A DNA stretch of 64,000 bases from Prosopocoilus inquinatus. Lineage: Eukaryota; Arthropoda; Insecta; Coleoptera; Lucanidae. The stretch is taken from contig CM069872.1 of assembly GCA_036172665.1 (NCBI GenBank), positions 54,608,101 through 54,672,100 on the forward strand, in the 5' to 3' direction. The stretch's first letter is position 1, and every line of letters begins with the position of its first letter. Below are positions 22,751 through 32,509 of this stretch, piece by piece. The notes under the pieces were generated by a model. The model was given only the letters and a program-made list of their open reading frames with translations. It was not told the origin of the DNA and searched no databases. Position numbers and translations under genes: made by a program.

Positions 22751-25090
22751 ATTAGGTTGTGAAGAGTTGGGTTGGATTGACCTTGACATTAGTTAAACTT
22801 CATTTCAATTGATTTTTAATTTTTTTTTAGCCAATTACTTTAAATTTTTCCAGTAATTTTTAATCATTTACTTATATTAGGTGAAGTTTTGTTGATTTTA
22901 GTTGGATTGACCTTGAGATCTGTTGAACTTTAATCCACGTATAAATTTTAATATATTCTTTTTTTTAAGTATTCTTAAAAGTTTTTCAGTTCGGTTGACC
23001 TTGAGATTTGCTGTGGTTCATTTTAATTTGCGTAAATTTTTTTACTCGGATTGGAATTTGGTTGGGTTGGAGTCGAATTTTTTTTTTCATTTTATTTGTT
23101 AATTTGTCAATTTTTTTTTATTGTGTTTTTGATTTTTAATTTTTTTGCTCGGGTTGAATAGAATGGAGTCCAGGGGTTGCGTCGAGTTTGGTTGACCTTC
23201 ACATTGATCGAACCTCGGTTTTAACGGCTTTTGAAAATTTTTTTACTGTTAATTTTTTTGCATTTTAAATTTTTTGCCTTTTAAATTTTTTACATTTAAA
23301 ATTTTTTGCATTTTAATTTTTTTGCTTCAATTGAATACATTTAGGTTAAGTTTAGTTTGAGTTGGGTTGACCTTGACAATGGTCGAAACTCGCTTTAATA
23401 GTTTTTTAATTTTTCTTTTCTGCCTTTAATTTTTTGCATTTTAATTTTTTTACTGTTAATTTTTTGCATTTTAAATTTTTTGCCTTTTAAATTTTTTACA
23501 TTTAAAATTTTTTGCATTTTAATTTTTTTGCTTCAATTGAATACATTTAGGTTAAGTTTAGTTTGAGTTGGGTTGACCTTGACAATGGTCGAAACTCGCT
23601 TTAATCGTTTTTTGATTTTTCTTTTCTACTTTTAATTTTTTACGGTTAATTTTTTGCATTTTAAATTTTTTGCCTTTTAAATTTTTTACATTTAAAATTT
23701 TTTGCATTTTAATTTTTTTGCTTCAATTGAATACATTTAGGTTAAGTTTAGTTTGAGTTGGGTTGACCTTGACAATGGTCGAAACTCGCTTTAATAGTTT
23801 TTTAATTTTTCTTTTCTGCCTTTAATTTTTTGCATTTTAATTTTTTTACTGTTAATTTTTTGCATTTTAAATTTTTTGCCTTTTAAATTTTTTACATTTA
23901 AAATTTTTTGCATTTTAATTTTTTTTGCTTCAATTGAATACATTTAGGTTAAGTTTAGTTTGAGTTGGGTTGACCTTGACAATGGTCGAAACTCGCTTTA
24001 ATCGTTTTTTGATTTTTCTTTTCTACTTTTAATTTTTTACGGTTAATTTTTTGCATTTTAAATTTTTTGCCTTTTAAATTTTTTACATTTAAAATTTTTT
24101 GCATTTTAATTTTTTTGCTTCAATTGAATACATTTAGGTTAAGTTTAGTTTGAGTTGGGTTGACCTTGACAATGGCCGAAACTCGCTTTAATCGTTTTTT
24201 GATTTTTCTTTTCTACTTTTAATTTTTTGCATTTTAATTTTTTTACTGTTAATTTTTTGTATTTTAAATTTTTTGCCTTTTAAATTTTTTACATTTAAAA
24301 TTTTTTGCATTTTAATTTTTTTTGCTTCAATTGAATACATTTAGGTTAAGTTTAGTTTGAGTTGGGTTGACCTTGACAATGGTCGAAACTCGCTTTAATC
24401 GTTTTTTGATTTTTCTTTTCTACTTTTAATTTTTTTACGGTTAATTTTTTGCATTTTAAATTTTTTGCCTTTTAAATTTTTTACATTTAAAATTTTTTGC
24501 ATTTTAATTTTTTTGCTTCAATTGAATACAGTTAGGTTAAGTTTAGTTTGAGTTGGGTTGACCTTGACAATGGTCGAAACTCGCTTTAATCGTTTTTTAA
24601 TTTTTCCTTTCTACTTTTAATTTTTTGCATTTTAAATTTTTTGCTTCAATTGAATACAGTTACGTTAAGTTTTTAGTTTAATTGAGTTGGGTTGACCTTG
24701 ACAATGTTGGAACTTCACTTTAATCGTTCTTAAAAATTTTTTACTTTAAATTTTTTCCATTTAAAATGTTCTTCTTCGATTGAATACCGTTAGGTCAAGT
24801 TTAGTTTAAATGAGTTCGGTTGACCTTGACAATGGTCGAACCTCGCCTTCTTAATCGTTTTTAATTTTTTGTTTCTTTTAATTTTTTGCATCTTAAAGTT
24901 TTTGCTTCAATAGAATACAGTTGGGTTGAGTTGGGTTGACCTTGGGATTTGTTGGGCTTCATTCTCACATTTTTTACTTTTTAATTTCTTTAATATTTCT
25001 TTCTCTAAATTATTTTACTTGAGTTGAACGGAGTTAGGTCGTTAATTTTTTTGTCTCTAGTTGTTGGGTCGAGTTTGGGTGACCTTGAAA
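22750..25090. repeat. AT-rich tandem array carrying 13 TGACCTTGA sites
   Basis: The core from about 23210 to 24720 has units of roughly 190 and 207 bp in alternation. Each holds runs of TTTTTTGCATTTTAA and TTTTAAATTTTTT, then CTTCAATTGAATACATTTAG, then GAGTTGGGTTGACCTTGACA and GGTCGAAACTCGCTTTAAT. Diverged copies flank it on both sides, and relatives reappear at 30170-30740. The alternating unit length indicates a dimeric higher-order structure. Confidence 0.9.
22778..25088 (-). promoter_or_regulatory. Cluster of TCAAGGTCA nuclear-receptor half-sites (FTZ-F1/ERR type)
   Basis: TGACCTTGA, the complement of TCAAGGTCA, starts at 22778, 22908, 22996, 23368, 23574, 23764, 23971, 24161, 24368, 24559, 24693, 24821 and 25080. 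One-off variants lie at 23193 and 24938. The word matches the extended monomer site of insect FTZ-F1 (YCAAGGYCR) and ERR. All are in one orientation, because they sit in a tandem repeat. Whether they bind protein in vivo is unknown; the sequence shows only the sites. Confidence 0.5.
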
Positions 25091-25429
25091 TTGTAGTAAA
25101 TAAAAAGAAAAAAAATTAATTCGCCCCCCCCCCCCCCAAAAGTTAATTACACACCCGAAACAAATCTAAAGCGACGCCTCGTCGCCGCTCGTTTATAACC
25201 AACCGGAAGACGTCCGGCGCTCGTTTAATTTTTTTTTTTTTTTTTGACGGACGGAACCCATCGACGGGTCACGTGCGCCCGGAAAAATCGAAACCGAACG
25301 AACGGAAAACCCCGGCATCATTTAATATTTAACGAGTGCGGAGAAGCGCCTCGTTATTAATTTATGTAACGAAGTCACGAAATATTACAATTTGCTAATG
25401 AAAGTTGGGGAGGGGGGGAGGGTGTTATT
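25091..25429. other. Short GC-rich spacer with homopolymers
   Basis: A run of about 14 C (25124-25137), a poly-T tract near 25228-25245, and CG-rich sequence between. No gene seen. Confidence 0.5.
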
Positions 25430-25795
25430 TTCTTTTATCGCCCGTGTATCGTTACGTTCTCAGTTTTTTTTTTCTTTCTGGTAATTGCTGGAAGGTTGAT
25501 TACTCGTGGAAGCGGATGTCAAACAAAAGCGAAAATAGATCATCGTCAAGTAACTCCTTCGACGATGGCACAACCAAGTGGTGAGCAACCGAAAACTGAA
25601 TAAGAGATATTGTTACAAGCCGTAGGCTGGAGTGCCGAGCGCCGATGTGTCGCGGTTTAGACAGACTGGCGCCGTCTGACACCGTGACGTCAACAAGAAC
25701 CAACCGAGTATCAGATGACGTAAAGAAAGCCCAATAGCGTGAACGCAATCTAATCTCTCCGTCGAAATAACGACTCGCAAGAAAAACATGTCATT
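25430..25795. repeat. About 365-bp dispersed repeat, copy 1
   Basis: Matches 35690-36050 in the same orientation. Shared blocks are TTATTTTCTTTTATCGCCCG, GAAGGTTGATTAC, CGATGGCACAACCAAGTGGT and CAATCTAATCTCTCCGTCGA. The copies are diverged, with small indels. Minus frames over both copies give similar peptides by virtue of the repeat. Confidence 0.85.
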
Positions 25796-28287
25796 CACAT
25801 GAACTGTAGTCTATTTTTTTTGGATAGGCGGAAAAGGCGAAGTTGAAGAAAATGAATGTGACTCTCCTATTAGACGGTTATACGCGTTCTTTCCTCTATT
25901 TTTATTAAAACTAAAATTTAGTTACTGACGTTTGTGGTCAACTTTGAAAATTCTTGTCGTCCGCTAGTTCTGTAACACAATCTGTAAATTTCCGCGCACA
26001 TCAATAAAAAATTGAGTACAGTCACATAAAAAAAAAGTAGATGGCGGCGGTATTTTATTAGAGATGGAACGAACATCCTGCCGCGGTACTGAATCCGGCC
26101 GATTCGGATTATGAACGAACGGTTCGGTTTCGGCCGAACAGTTCGGTGTACCGGCCGGACCTTTGTTGATCTTAGGATGTCCGGATGACGATCGTAGTCG
26201 GAATTTCATGGACGCATAATAAGTTAAAACTTGTGTACGCACGTCGCGCTTCTCGTCAGAAGAATTCACTCCATTTTTTATACAGGCTGTCGAATAGTGT
26301 TTGCAATATATTTCATGATTTGGTTTTTATCAATTCGTAATGGCTGATATTACTGAAGGAAGATTTTTATATTTACCCCAAAATCTAAGTTAAATACAAC
26401 ATTTCTCCTCTAAAATTTAAAATGTCGTTCTGTGATCGATTGTCACCGTAGCATCAAAATTTAACATCCCATATACAAGTTTCAAATTTTTTGATATCAC
26501 TTTATGGGATAAGTTTTACCCGTTTAAAATTGTTGGAGGAATGATTAAAATTTAACACATTTGCCGAGGAACGATTGTTGTAATTAATTAAAAAAACTGT
26601 GTTTGCTAAAAAAAATGTGAAAACATTTACGAAATATTATTGAGTTTTTTTTTTTAAGAAACATTGAACTACGTTGCAAATGTACTAATAGGGACAAAAA
26701 TTGTTTTCAAACAAGACATAAGAGATGGTTACAGTCCTGTGTTGAATTTTTTGAAACGCATCGGTTAGATGCACAACATTTCTAAACAACATTTCTAAAA
26801 TTCTCTTTAGACATATACAGAGTGTTCCATAAGAGTGGACGACCCTAACATATATTTTTTGAAATGGAAGACACTACATCAGTAGTACAGAGGTAAACTA
26901 CCGTATCTCCACATTTGGACAAATGTACGAAAATTACGTTGTGCATCACCCTATGTAAGGTACACGAAGGAATTTCGAATTGATTACACATTTCTGATTT
27001 CCAATAGTTAAATAATGTGTCTATAAAACTTTAAAGCAACGTGTTTAAAAAAAACCTAATTTACAGTAACAAAGTTTGCCATTTTTTCCGGTAAATTGTC
27101 AATAACTCAAAAACCATAAACTTTAGATCAATAAAATCCTATGTTATTTTCATCCACTCATAATGAGCAATAGTGCAATAATAGTGCAATAATATACAGG
27201 TGTCCGCCAAGTGCCGCGGTTTTCTCTACTGTCTAAAGTATACAAGATAGAAATTCAATTCAAACTAACTAAGGTATAAATCAGTCAGCTCTATTTTATA
27301 AAATTATTTTTACTATACTGCTATACAGGGTGTTAAGTAACTGAGAGCCATACGAAAGTTATATTTTTTTAAATGGAACACCCAGAATATTTTTACATAT
27401 TTCGCAAGTACGCATAATGAATATGTAATAACCAAAGATATCACAAGTTTTATTTAAGAGTTTGAAGGATACTAATGATTATGTGTAAGAAATTGCTCTA
27501 TTTTGAGTTCTTATAATTAGTTTAAGTTTTAAACAAAGTTTTTTTCAAAATATTCTAATGGAACACCCAGTACATCTAAACTCTTGCTCTTTAATGAGCT
27601 TTCATAAAACGCCAAATTTGTAAAAGTAGTGTGTCACTAATCTAAACAATCGTTCTTTCAATTAAAACTTATGGCAACTGTTTTCCTCTTTTCTAGCAAA
27701 CGGCAACTTGATTTTGAATTTTTTTTTATTATTTCAATAAAGTTATTTAAATATTTTCAAAATAAAGGAAAACAGGAATTAGTTTAATAGGAACATATTC
27801 AATTACTTTGAACAATTTGAAAAATTAAAATAAAACATTTCCGTTCATTTATCTTCTAGTTGAAACTGAAAACCCGGATGGAAAAGCTAAATAACGTTAA
27901 TATTGAAAGAAAAATAAATAGTCCATTGTTGTCTCTCGATTTTTTCAGTCTAGACAAAAACATTTGGCGTTTTATGAAAGCTCATTAAAGCAGTGTTTCA
28001 TGAGAATTTATATATACCGGGTGTTCCATTTGAAAATTTTTAGAAAAATTAATTTTTTCAAAATTTAACGCCCTGTACGTAATAACTAATAGATCTGAGC
28101 TGTTGTGAAATTTCTGTAGACGAGATATTGTATTGACTACCTGCAAAAATTCAGAACGAAATGTAAATAAATAGACAAACTATAAGAGCTCAAAATAGTG
28201 CATTTTTTTACACATGATCATTAATATCTTACAAACTCCGAAATCCGAAAAAAAACTTCCGAAATCTTTGGTTATTACCTATTCGTT

Positions 28288-28491
28288 GTGTACAAAGTTT
28301 TTTTAATCTCAAACCGGACAAAAAAATGAAGGAAAACACACTCAACGTTTCGCTATAGATTTATAGCTTCGTCAGGAGCTATAAAACTATAGCGAAACGT
28401 TGAGTGTGTTTCCCTTAATTTTTCTGTCCGGTTCGAGATTAAATAAAAAACTTTGTACTTACAATTTTCATCGGACAAGAACAAACTTCAA
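28288..28491. mobile_element. 204-bp foldback insertion flanked by a 9-bp direct repeat
   Basis: CTATTCGTT stands at 28279-28287 and 28492-28500. The left palindrome arm of the host element has only one equivalent of this word, so the sequence between looks inserted. The insert is itself palindromic: GTACAAAGTTTTTTTAATCTC...CCGGACA on the left matches TGTCCGG...GAGATTAAATAAAAAACTTTG on the right, with CACTCAACGTTTCGCTATAG and its complement near the centre. An unpaired tail of about 33 nt lies at the right end, so the exact borders are uncertain. Confidence 0.6.
28337..28410 (-). ncRNA. Hammerhead-ribozyme-like core at the tip of the foldback insertion (degenerate)
   Basis: On the minus strand CTGACGA (28375-28369) is followed by a 6-bp stem GCTATA/TATAGC with an AATC loop, then GAAAC (28351-28347). 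A long stem III is formed by CTCAACGT upstream and ACGTTGAG downstream. A second hairpin GCTATA/TATAGC sits where stem I should be, and the stem III/stem I junction would give a G-U-U cleavage triplet. These match the C-U-G-A-N-G-A ... G-A-A-A layout. Against it, there is one extra A before stem II, and the first two stem I positions (T/C and C/T) do not pair. It may be a decayed ribozyme or chance within a palindrome. Confidence 0.3.
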
Positions 28492-29451
28492 CTATTCGTT
28501 ATGCGTACTTTCGAAATACGTAAAAATACACTGGGTGTTCCATTTAAAAAAATATAACTTTGGTATGGCTCTCAGTTACTGAACTCCCTAGTTAGCCAAA
28601 AATAATTTTATAAAATAAAGCTGACTGATTCACACCTTTCTATCTTGTACGGTTTAGACGGTAGAGAAGACCGCGGCACTCGGCGGACACCCTGTATAGG
28701 CTGTTCCATTTATAAAAATATATGTTCGGGTCGCCTAGCTCTTAGGAGACACCCTGTATATGCCTAAATAATTTTAGATTGTACATCTAACCGATATGTA
28801 TGTTAGTGCGCATACAGATTTCAAAAATGTTCAGCAGTAACGCCACAATCTTCCTCCCACGCCTGTTGGTTCTCCCTGTATAAATGAAGCTAAAATTTCC
28901 AAAATTTTTCTGTTTCAATTATTTAAGTAATTGAGACACAAATCTTACTAATAATAATTTTAAGAATTAAGTTATAGTCGTATAGACCGCAGCGTAAATG
29001 TTTGCCGTATTTTGTCTTCAAAACATAAAATGCCATAACAATTAAAATCCCTCGTTGTTTTCCTATAACTCAGAAGAACATACCTACTTTTTTTCAAATC
29101 AAATTCACGCTATACCAGAAAGCGACACACAAAACGTTAAGTCTTGCCGACAAACAAGATAAGATTTTCTACATATTTTTTTTTTTATTTCTTGACATGT
29201 TTTGTATTAATTTTTGTATCACATTCAGTCAGTTTCAGGGTTTGCAGAAAATTAAAAAAATAAATAAAATTGCTGACATGTGTATAAAGCCACGTTCATT
29301 AGTATTAAAATTCTACAGATTTTACTTGCCAAATATCAATTATGTAATTAATCGTCAAATTTGTTTTAAGATCTATACTGAAGAAGCGGTAAATAAAGTA
29401 AAAATAATTTTGCATAAAATTATGAATATAAAAAAAAAAATCTAACTCTGT

Positions 29452-29520
29452 CTAAGAATTGAACCACGAACATTCGCATTACGAAACATGAACGTTACGT
29501 CTGAGCCACGCACTCAATTA
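29452..29520 (-). pseudogene. tRNA-like / tRNA-derived SINE head
   Basis: The minus strand contains TGGCTCAGACGT, close to an A box, and about 37 nt further GTGGTTCAATTCTTAG, close to a B box. After a few more bases comes a run of T that could act as a Pol III terminator. The T-stem pairs poorly and no clean anticodon arm forms, so this is not a functional tRNA. It is best read as a tRNA pseudogene or the promoter region of a SINE lodged in the right part of the hAT element. Confidence 0.45.
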
Positions 29521-29663
29521 AAATTTATAGTAATAATTTCCTTTATCAGCTATGTTGTAAATATGTGGCAGTAGGTTCGGCCGGACCTGTTCGGTTCGGC
29601 GACAGTATTTCGGTGTTCGTTCGGTCCCGCGAGCAGTAGGTTCGTTCCATCAATATATTTTAT

Positions 29664-31134
29664 GACTGTCTCGCTCTACATTCCCTTATCCCCTATAACT
29701 TGAAAAGTCGAAGTACACCTGCAAACGCTTGCAAAAGATGAGGCAATTAAATCTGAAAATAGAAACTCCAAATGTTGTTGTTGTTTTAAGGCAATAAAAG
29801 ATATGCCAGTCGGTGATAATCAAACGAAACGAATGCGAAAAATCGTCTGAGCTGCGTTACGGTAACAAAACAGGGCGTGTGACCGTTTGCGTTACAAAAA
29901 ATCCAATTAAATCTTACGACGCGATGGAAGCGATCCATGGTAGAAAAAAACGGTTTTTGACGCGATGAAAGCAGACGCGACAGGCGCGGCATGAAGCGTT
30001 TTCCCACACACTCACACAGTTTCTGAATATTGCGCAATCGAGAATAAAACGATTTAAAGCTCGGTATGCAAGGGTGCGGTTTTTCAAGCCGTAACAAGCC
30101 AAGACATGACAAAAAAAAATAATTAAAAATCACCCGCTGTAATAATTTTTTAATTTCTAATTTTTAACTAGGGGTTCGGCTGAATTGGGTTGACTTGACG
30201 AAATTTGGATTGAATTTAGTTGGCCACGTTTGTTAATTTGTATACTTTTTCAGTAGTTTAACTTTTTTTTATCAATTTTTTATTTTTCCCTTGGATTAGT
30301 TGAGTTGAACTGACCTTCGGATGCGCTGCGCTTAATTGAATTCTAACACCATTTTTTCCTGCTTTTAATCCTTTGCATTTTTTGATATTTTGAATTGGGT
30401 CGAATAGTTCTGTTGATTTGGGTTGGCCTTGAAGTTTACCTACGTATTTATTTTGCCTTTGATCTTTTATAATTTTCAATATTTTAATTGGGTCGAATAT
30501 TTCCATCGAGTTGCGTTGGCCTTGAAGCTTGTTTCCTCAACCTCAACTTATATCTAGTTTCAATTTTTTTTTTTACTTATAATTTTTTTAATTCTTATTA
30601 TTTTATTACTTTGATTGATCTTGGTTTGATTCGTTCTCAATTGATTTTTCAATTAATATTTTTTTTGTTTCAATTCTCTATTTTCTTGTGCTCGGGTTGG
30701 ATCAGTTCTGAGGCGGGTTGGGCTTAGTTTTAATTCATTTTTGAATCGAGAAAGAAATATTTGGTCTCGCGACACGACAAGTTCAAAAAAAAATACAGGG
30801 CGTCTTTAATTTTTATTTTGTTTCGCCTCATCAACGCAGAGCTGGAATCTTCCTTGAAACAAAATTCAAATTGAATCAATTTAAAAAATGTATATATTCG
30901 GATTTGATTACAAAAAACAAAAAAAAAAACACGCACACCGTGAAGAATCGTACCTTCTTTTCGTGAAATTATTTAAAAACTGGAGAAACTGACCGATTAA
31001 AAAAGAAATAATTAAGAAAAAGTGAACAATCTTTCAACGAATATTGAGGTTTCGACTCGAAGAACTAGGAAGATCGGCTACTTGTACGGTCCCGCACTAC
31101 TTAAGCATTATTCCCTTCCAGATTGCTGCGTAAG
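29664..31134. other. Non-coding stretch with relatives of the 22.7-25.1 kb repeat
   Basis: Positions 30170-30740 contain diverged pieces of the AT-rich array (GAATTGGGTTGACTTGACG, GAACTGACCTTCGGATG, GGTTGGCCTTGAAG), so that repeat family resumes beyond the hAT insertion. No gene recognised. The 115-residue minus frame 29786-30133 lacks motifs. Confidence 0.5.
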
Positions 31135-31405
31135 TGAGGAATATTGGATGTTGCATTTGCCATACAAAAATTATCCTTAACTGAATGCAGAAGTTAGGTG
31201 CAATAAAGGGGCTTCCGCCCGCTCGATCTCATTCTTTCAGCGGACGCAGAATTTTGATTTCTGTTTAGTGTCCAGAGGGGGGACATCGGATGTTGCATTT
31301 GCTATGCATAAAAAATCATTAATCGTGTGCATAATTAGGGGTAATATTGCGACTTTCCTATGCTCGATCTCGATCCCTCGCCGCGCGCCGCGCGCAAAAA
31401 TTCGT
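31135..31405. repeat. About 155-bp duplicated block
   Basis: GGATGTTGCATTTGCCATAC (near 31148) and GGATGTTGCATTTGCTATGC (near 31288) each continue into a TTA-A-TG-GCA-AA-TTAGG block and then a GCTCGATCTC block. Two diverged copies. The reverse strand happens to give a peptide with LCIA..SDVPP, discussed under rejected items. Confidence 0.7.
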
Positions 31406-32509
31406 AGAACTACTTGACCATGACCTTGCATGTCGTTGTTATTCATTCATTTTCGATTTTTCATAATAACTTTACCCCTCTGCGTATTGAACATTCGATC
31501 CTTCACACTCTGGTCTGTTTGATACTGTATTTAGTTTTAAGAATAGAAAAGAGAGTTTGCAACATCCGCTTGGGGGTCGTCAAGTTTTCACTTTAGTAAT
31601 GCAGGTTCCTTTTTTGCTGCACACTTAAACCCGCCGGCGCCGTTGATAAGCTGCACACTTAAACCCTCTGTTAATAAGGCGCAAAAAACTACGGCGCGTT
31701 GTAAATTTCAAGGCGAAAGGGGCCCTATAGGTAGGTGTCAGGCCGCCCGCCGTATATTTCGCTTTACTCGGGGCTCCCCCGGTACAATAACAACAACAAC
31801 GACGACGGACGGCGGGCGGAATTTGCTCTCTCACCTTCTGCTCTGCTTTCACGGGTCAGCGTACATTCATTAACAGAATATACAAATTTCCGAAGCGGAA
31901 TTAAATTAAAGTAAAGGTGGCGGCGGCGGTGGTGCGCATGGATCCAATTTGGAGAAAACTGAAATTTATTGCGGCGCCCCTGGTGAGCAGCTGCCTTTTC
32001 CTCCTCCTCCCCCTCCCCCTCTTCCTCCTCATCATCCTCCTCCTCCTGTTCCGTGTTATAAACTCGGGAGATGTATACGCCGGAATAAATTCCCGCTTAA
32101 AGAAAACACTGCCGATTTTCGTTTATCCTCCCCGCCCCCTGCGCCCTTTACAATCTGGCGGTTCTTTCCAAGGGCTTCAGGCGTTCTCGAACATGACGGC
32201 CTCTACTTTATATGCCCGCATGTTTTAATTGATTATAGCTGCGCGTGGGATTGACATCTTTACGGCGATAAGGATTCTCTACAAATCAATATTTCCGAGA
32301 CGGACGGCGAGTGTTGCATAAAGAAACAATTTTTCTTTCCAAGTTCCAATATAATAACGGCCTGGCCTCCATGCAGGCAAAGAGGAAAGACGCAAACCTA
32401 AAATAACAAAGAGTTTCTAGTATTACAAGGGCCTCTAGTAGTTTAGAGGGCTCGGCCAGACTCTGACGTCTGGACGCCTCAAAACGAACCCCTTCCACGC
32501 CCTTCTCCT
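31406..32509. other. Non-coding stretch, no gene seen
   Basis: Contains C/T-rich sequence (CCTCCTCC) at 31990-32050 and small GAC/CAACAA clusters near 31790. Two overlapping plus frames (31917-32254) are proline- and leucine-rich because of this strip. Confidence 0.5.

Larger units (their letters stand above)
26760..28795. repeat. Large interrupted palindrome (foldback) inside the hAT element
   Basis: Outer arms are ATCGGTTAGATG (26760-26771) against CATCTAACCGAT (28784-28795). Middle arms carry TGTCCGCCAAGTGCCGCGG (near 27200) against CCGCGGCACTCGGCGGACA (near 28671). The innermost arms pair 21 of 21 positions (27593-27613 against 27966-27986, AATGAGCTTTCATAAAACGC on the left), leaving a centre of about 350 nt. 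GGGTGTTCCAT/ATGGAACACCC words recur along both arms. The left arm has about 300 bp with no partner near 26870-27185, and the right arm is split by a 204-bp insertion. The transcript could fold into a long hairpin. Confidence 0.8.
26051..29663. mobile_element. Non-autonomous hAT-like transposon with 8-bp target duplication
   Basis: TATTTTAT occurs at 26051-26058 and 29656-29663, directly abutting the ends of a 3597-bp element (26059-29655). The left end reads TAGAGATGGAACGAAC. The right end read inward is TATTGATGGAACGAAC, 14 of 16 matching. An 8-bp target duplication with a T-A-G-A-G end fits the hAT superfamily. Subterminal regions on both sides are rich in GGTTCGG/CCGAAC words (26095-26160 and 29575-29635), also typical of hAT elements. 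No transposase domain was found inside, so it is non-autonomous. The interior is occupied by a nested palindrome. Confidence 0.8.

Noticed and set aside
31237..31446. Minus-strand peptide containing LCIANATSDVPP, reminiscent of the Ig motif LCIASNDVPP
   Set aside because: It lies in a duplicated non-coding block. The second copy does not preserve it, the preceding residues lack the Ig F-strand, and no matching splice sites were found.
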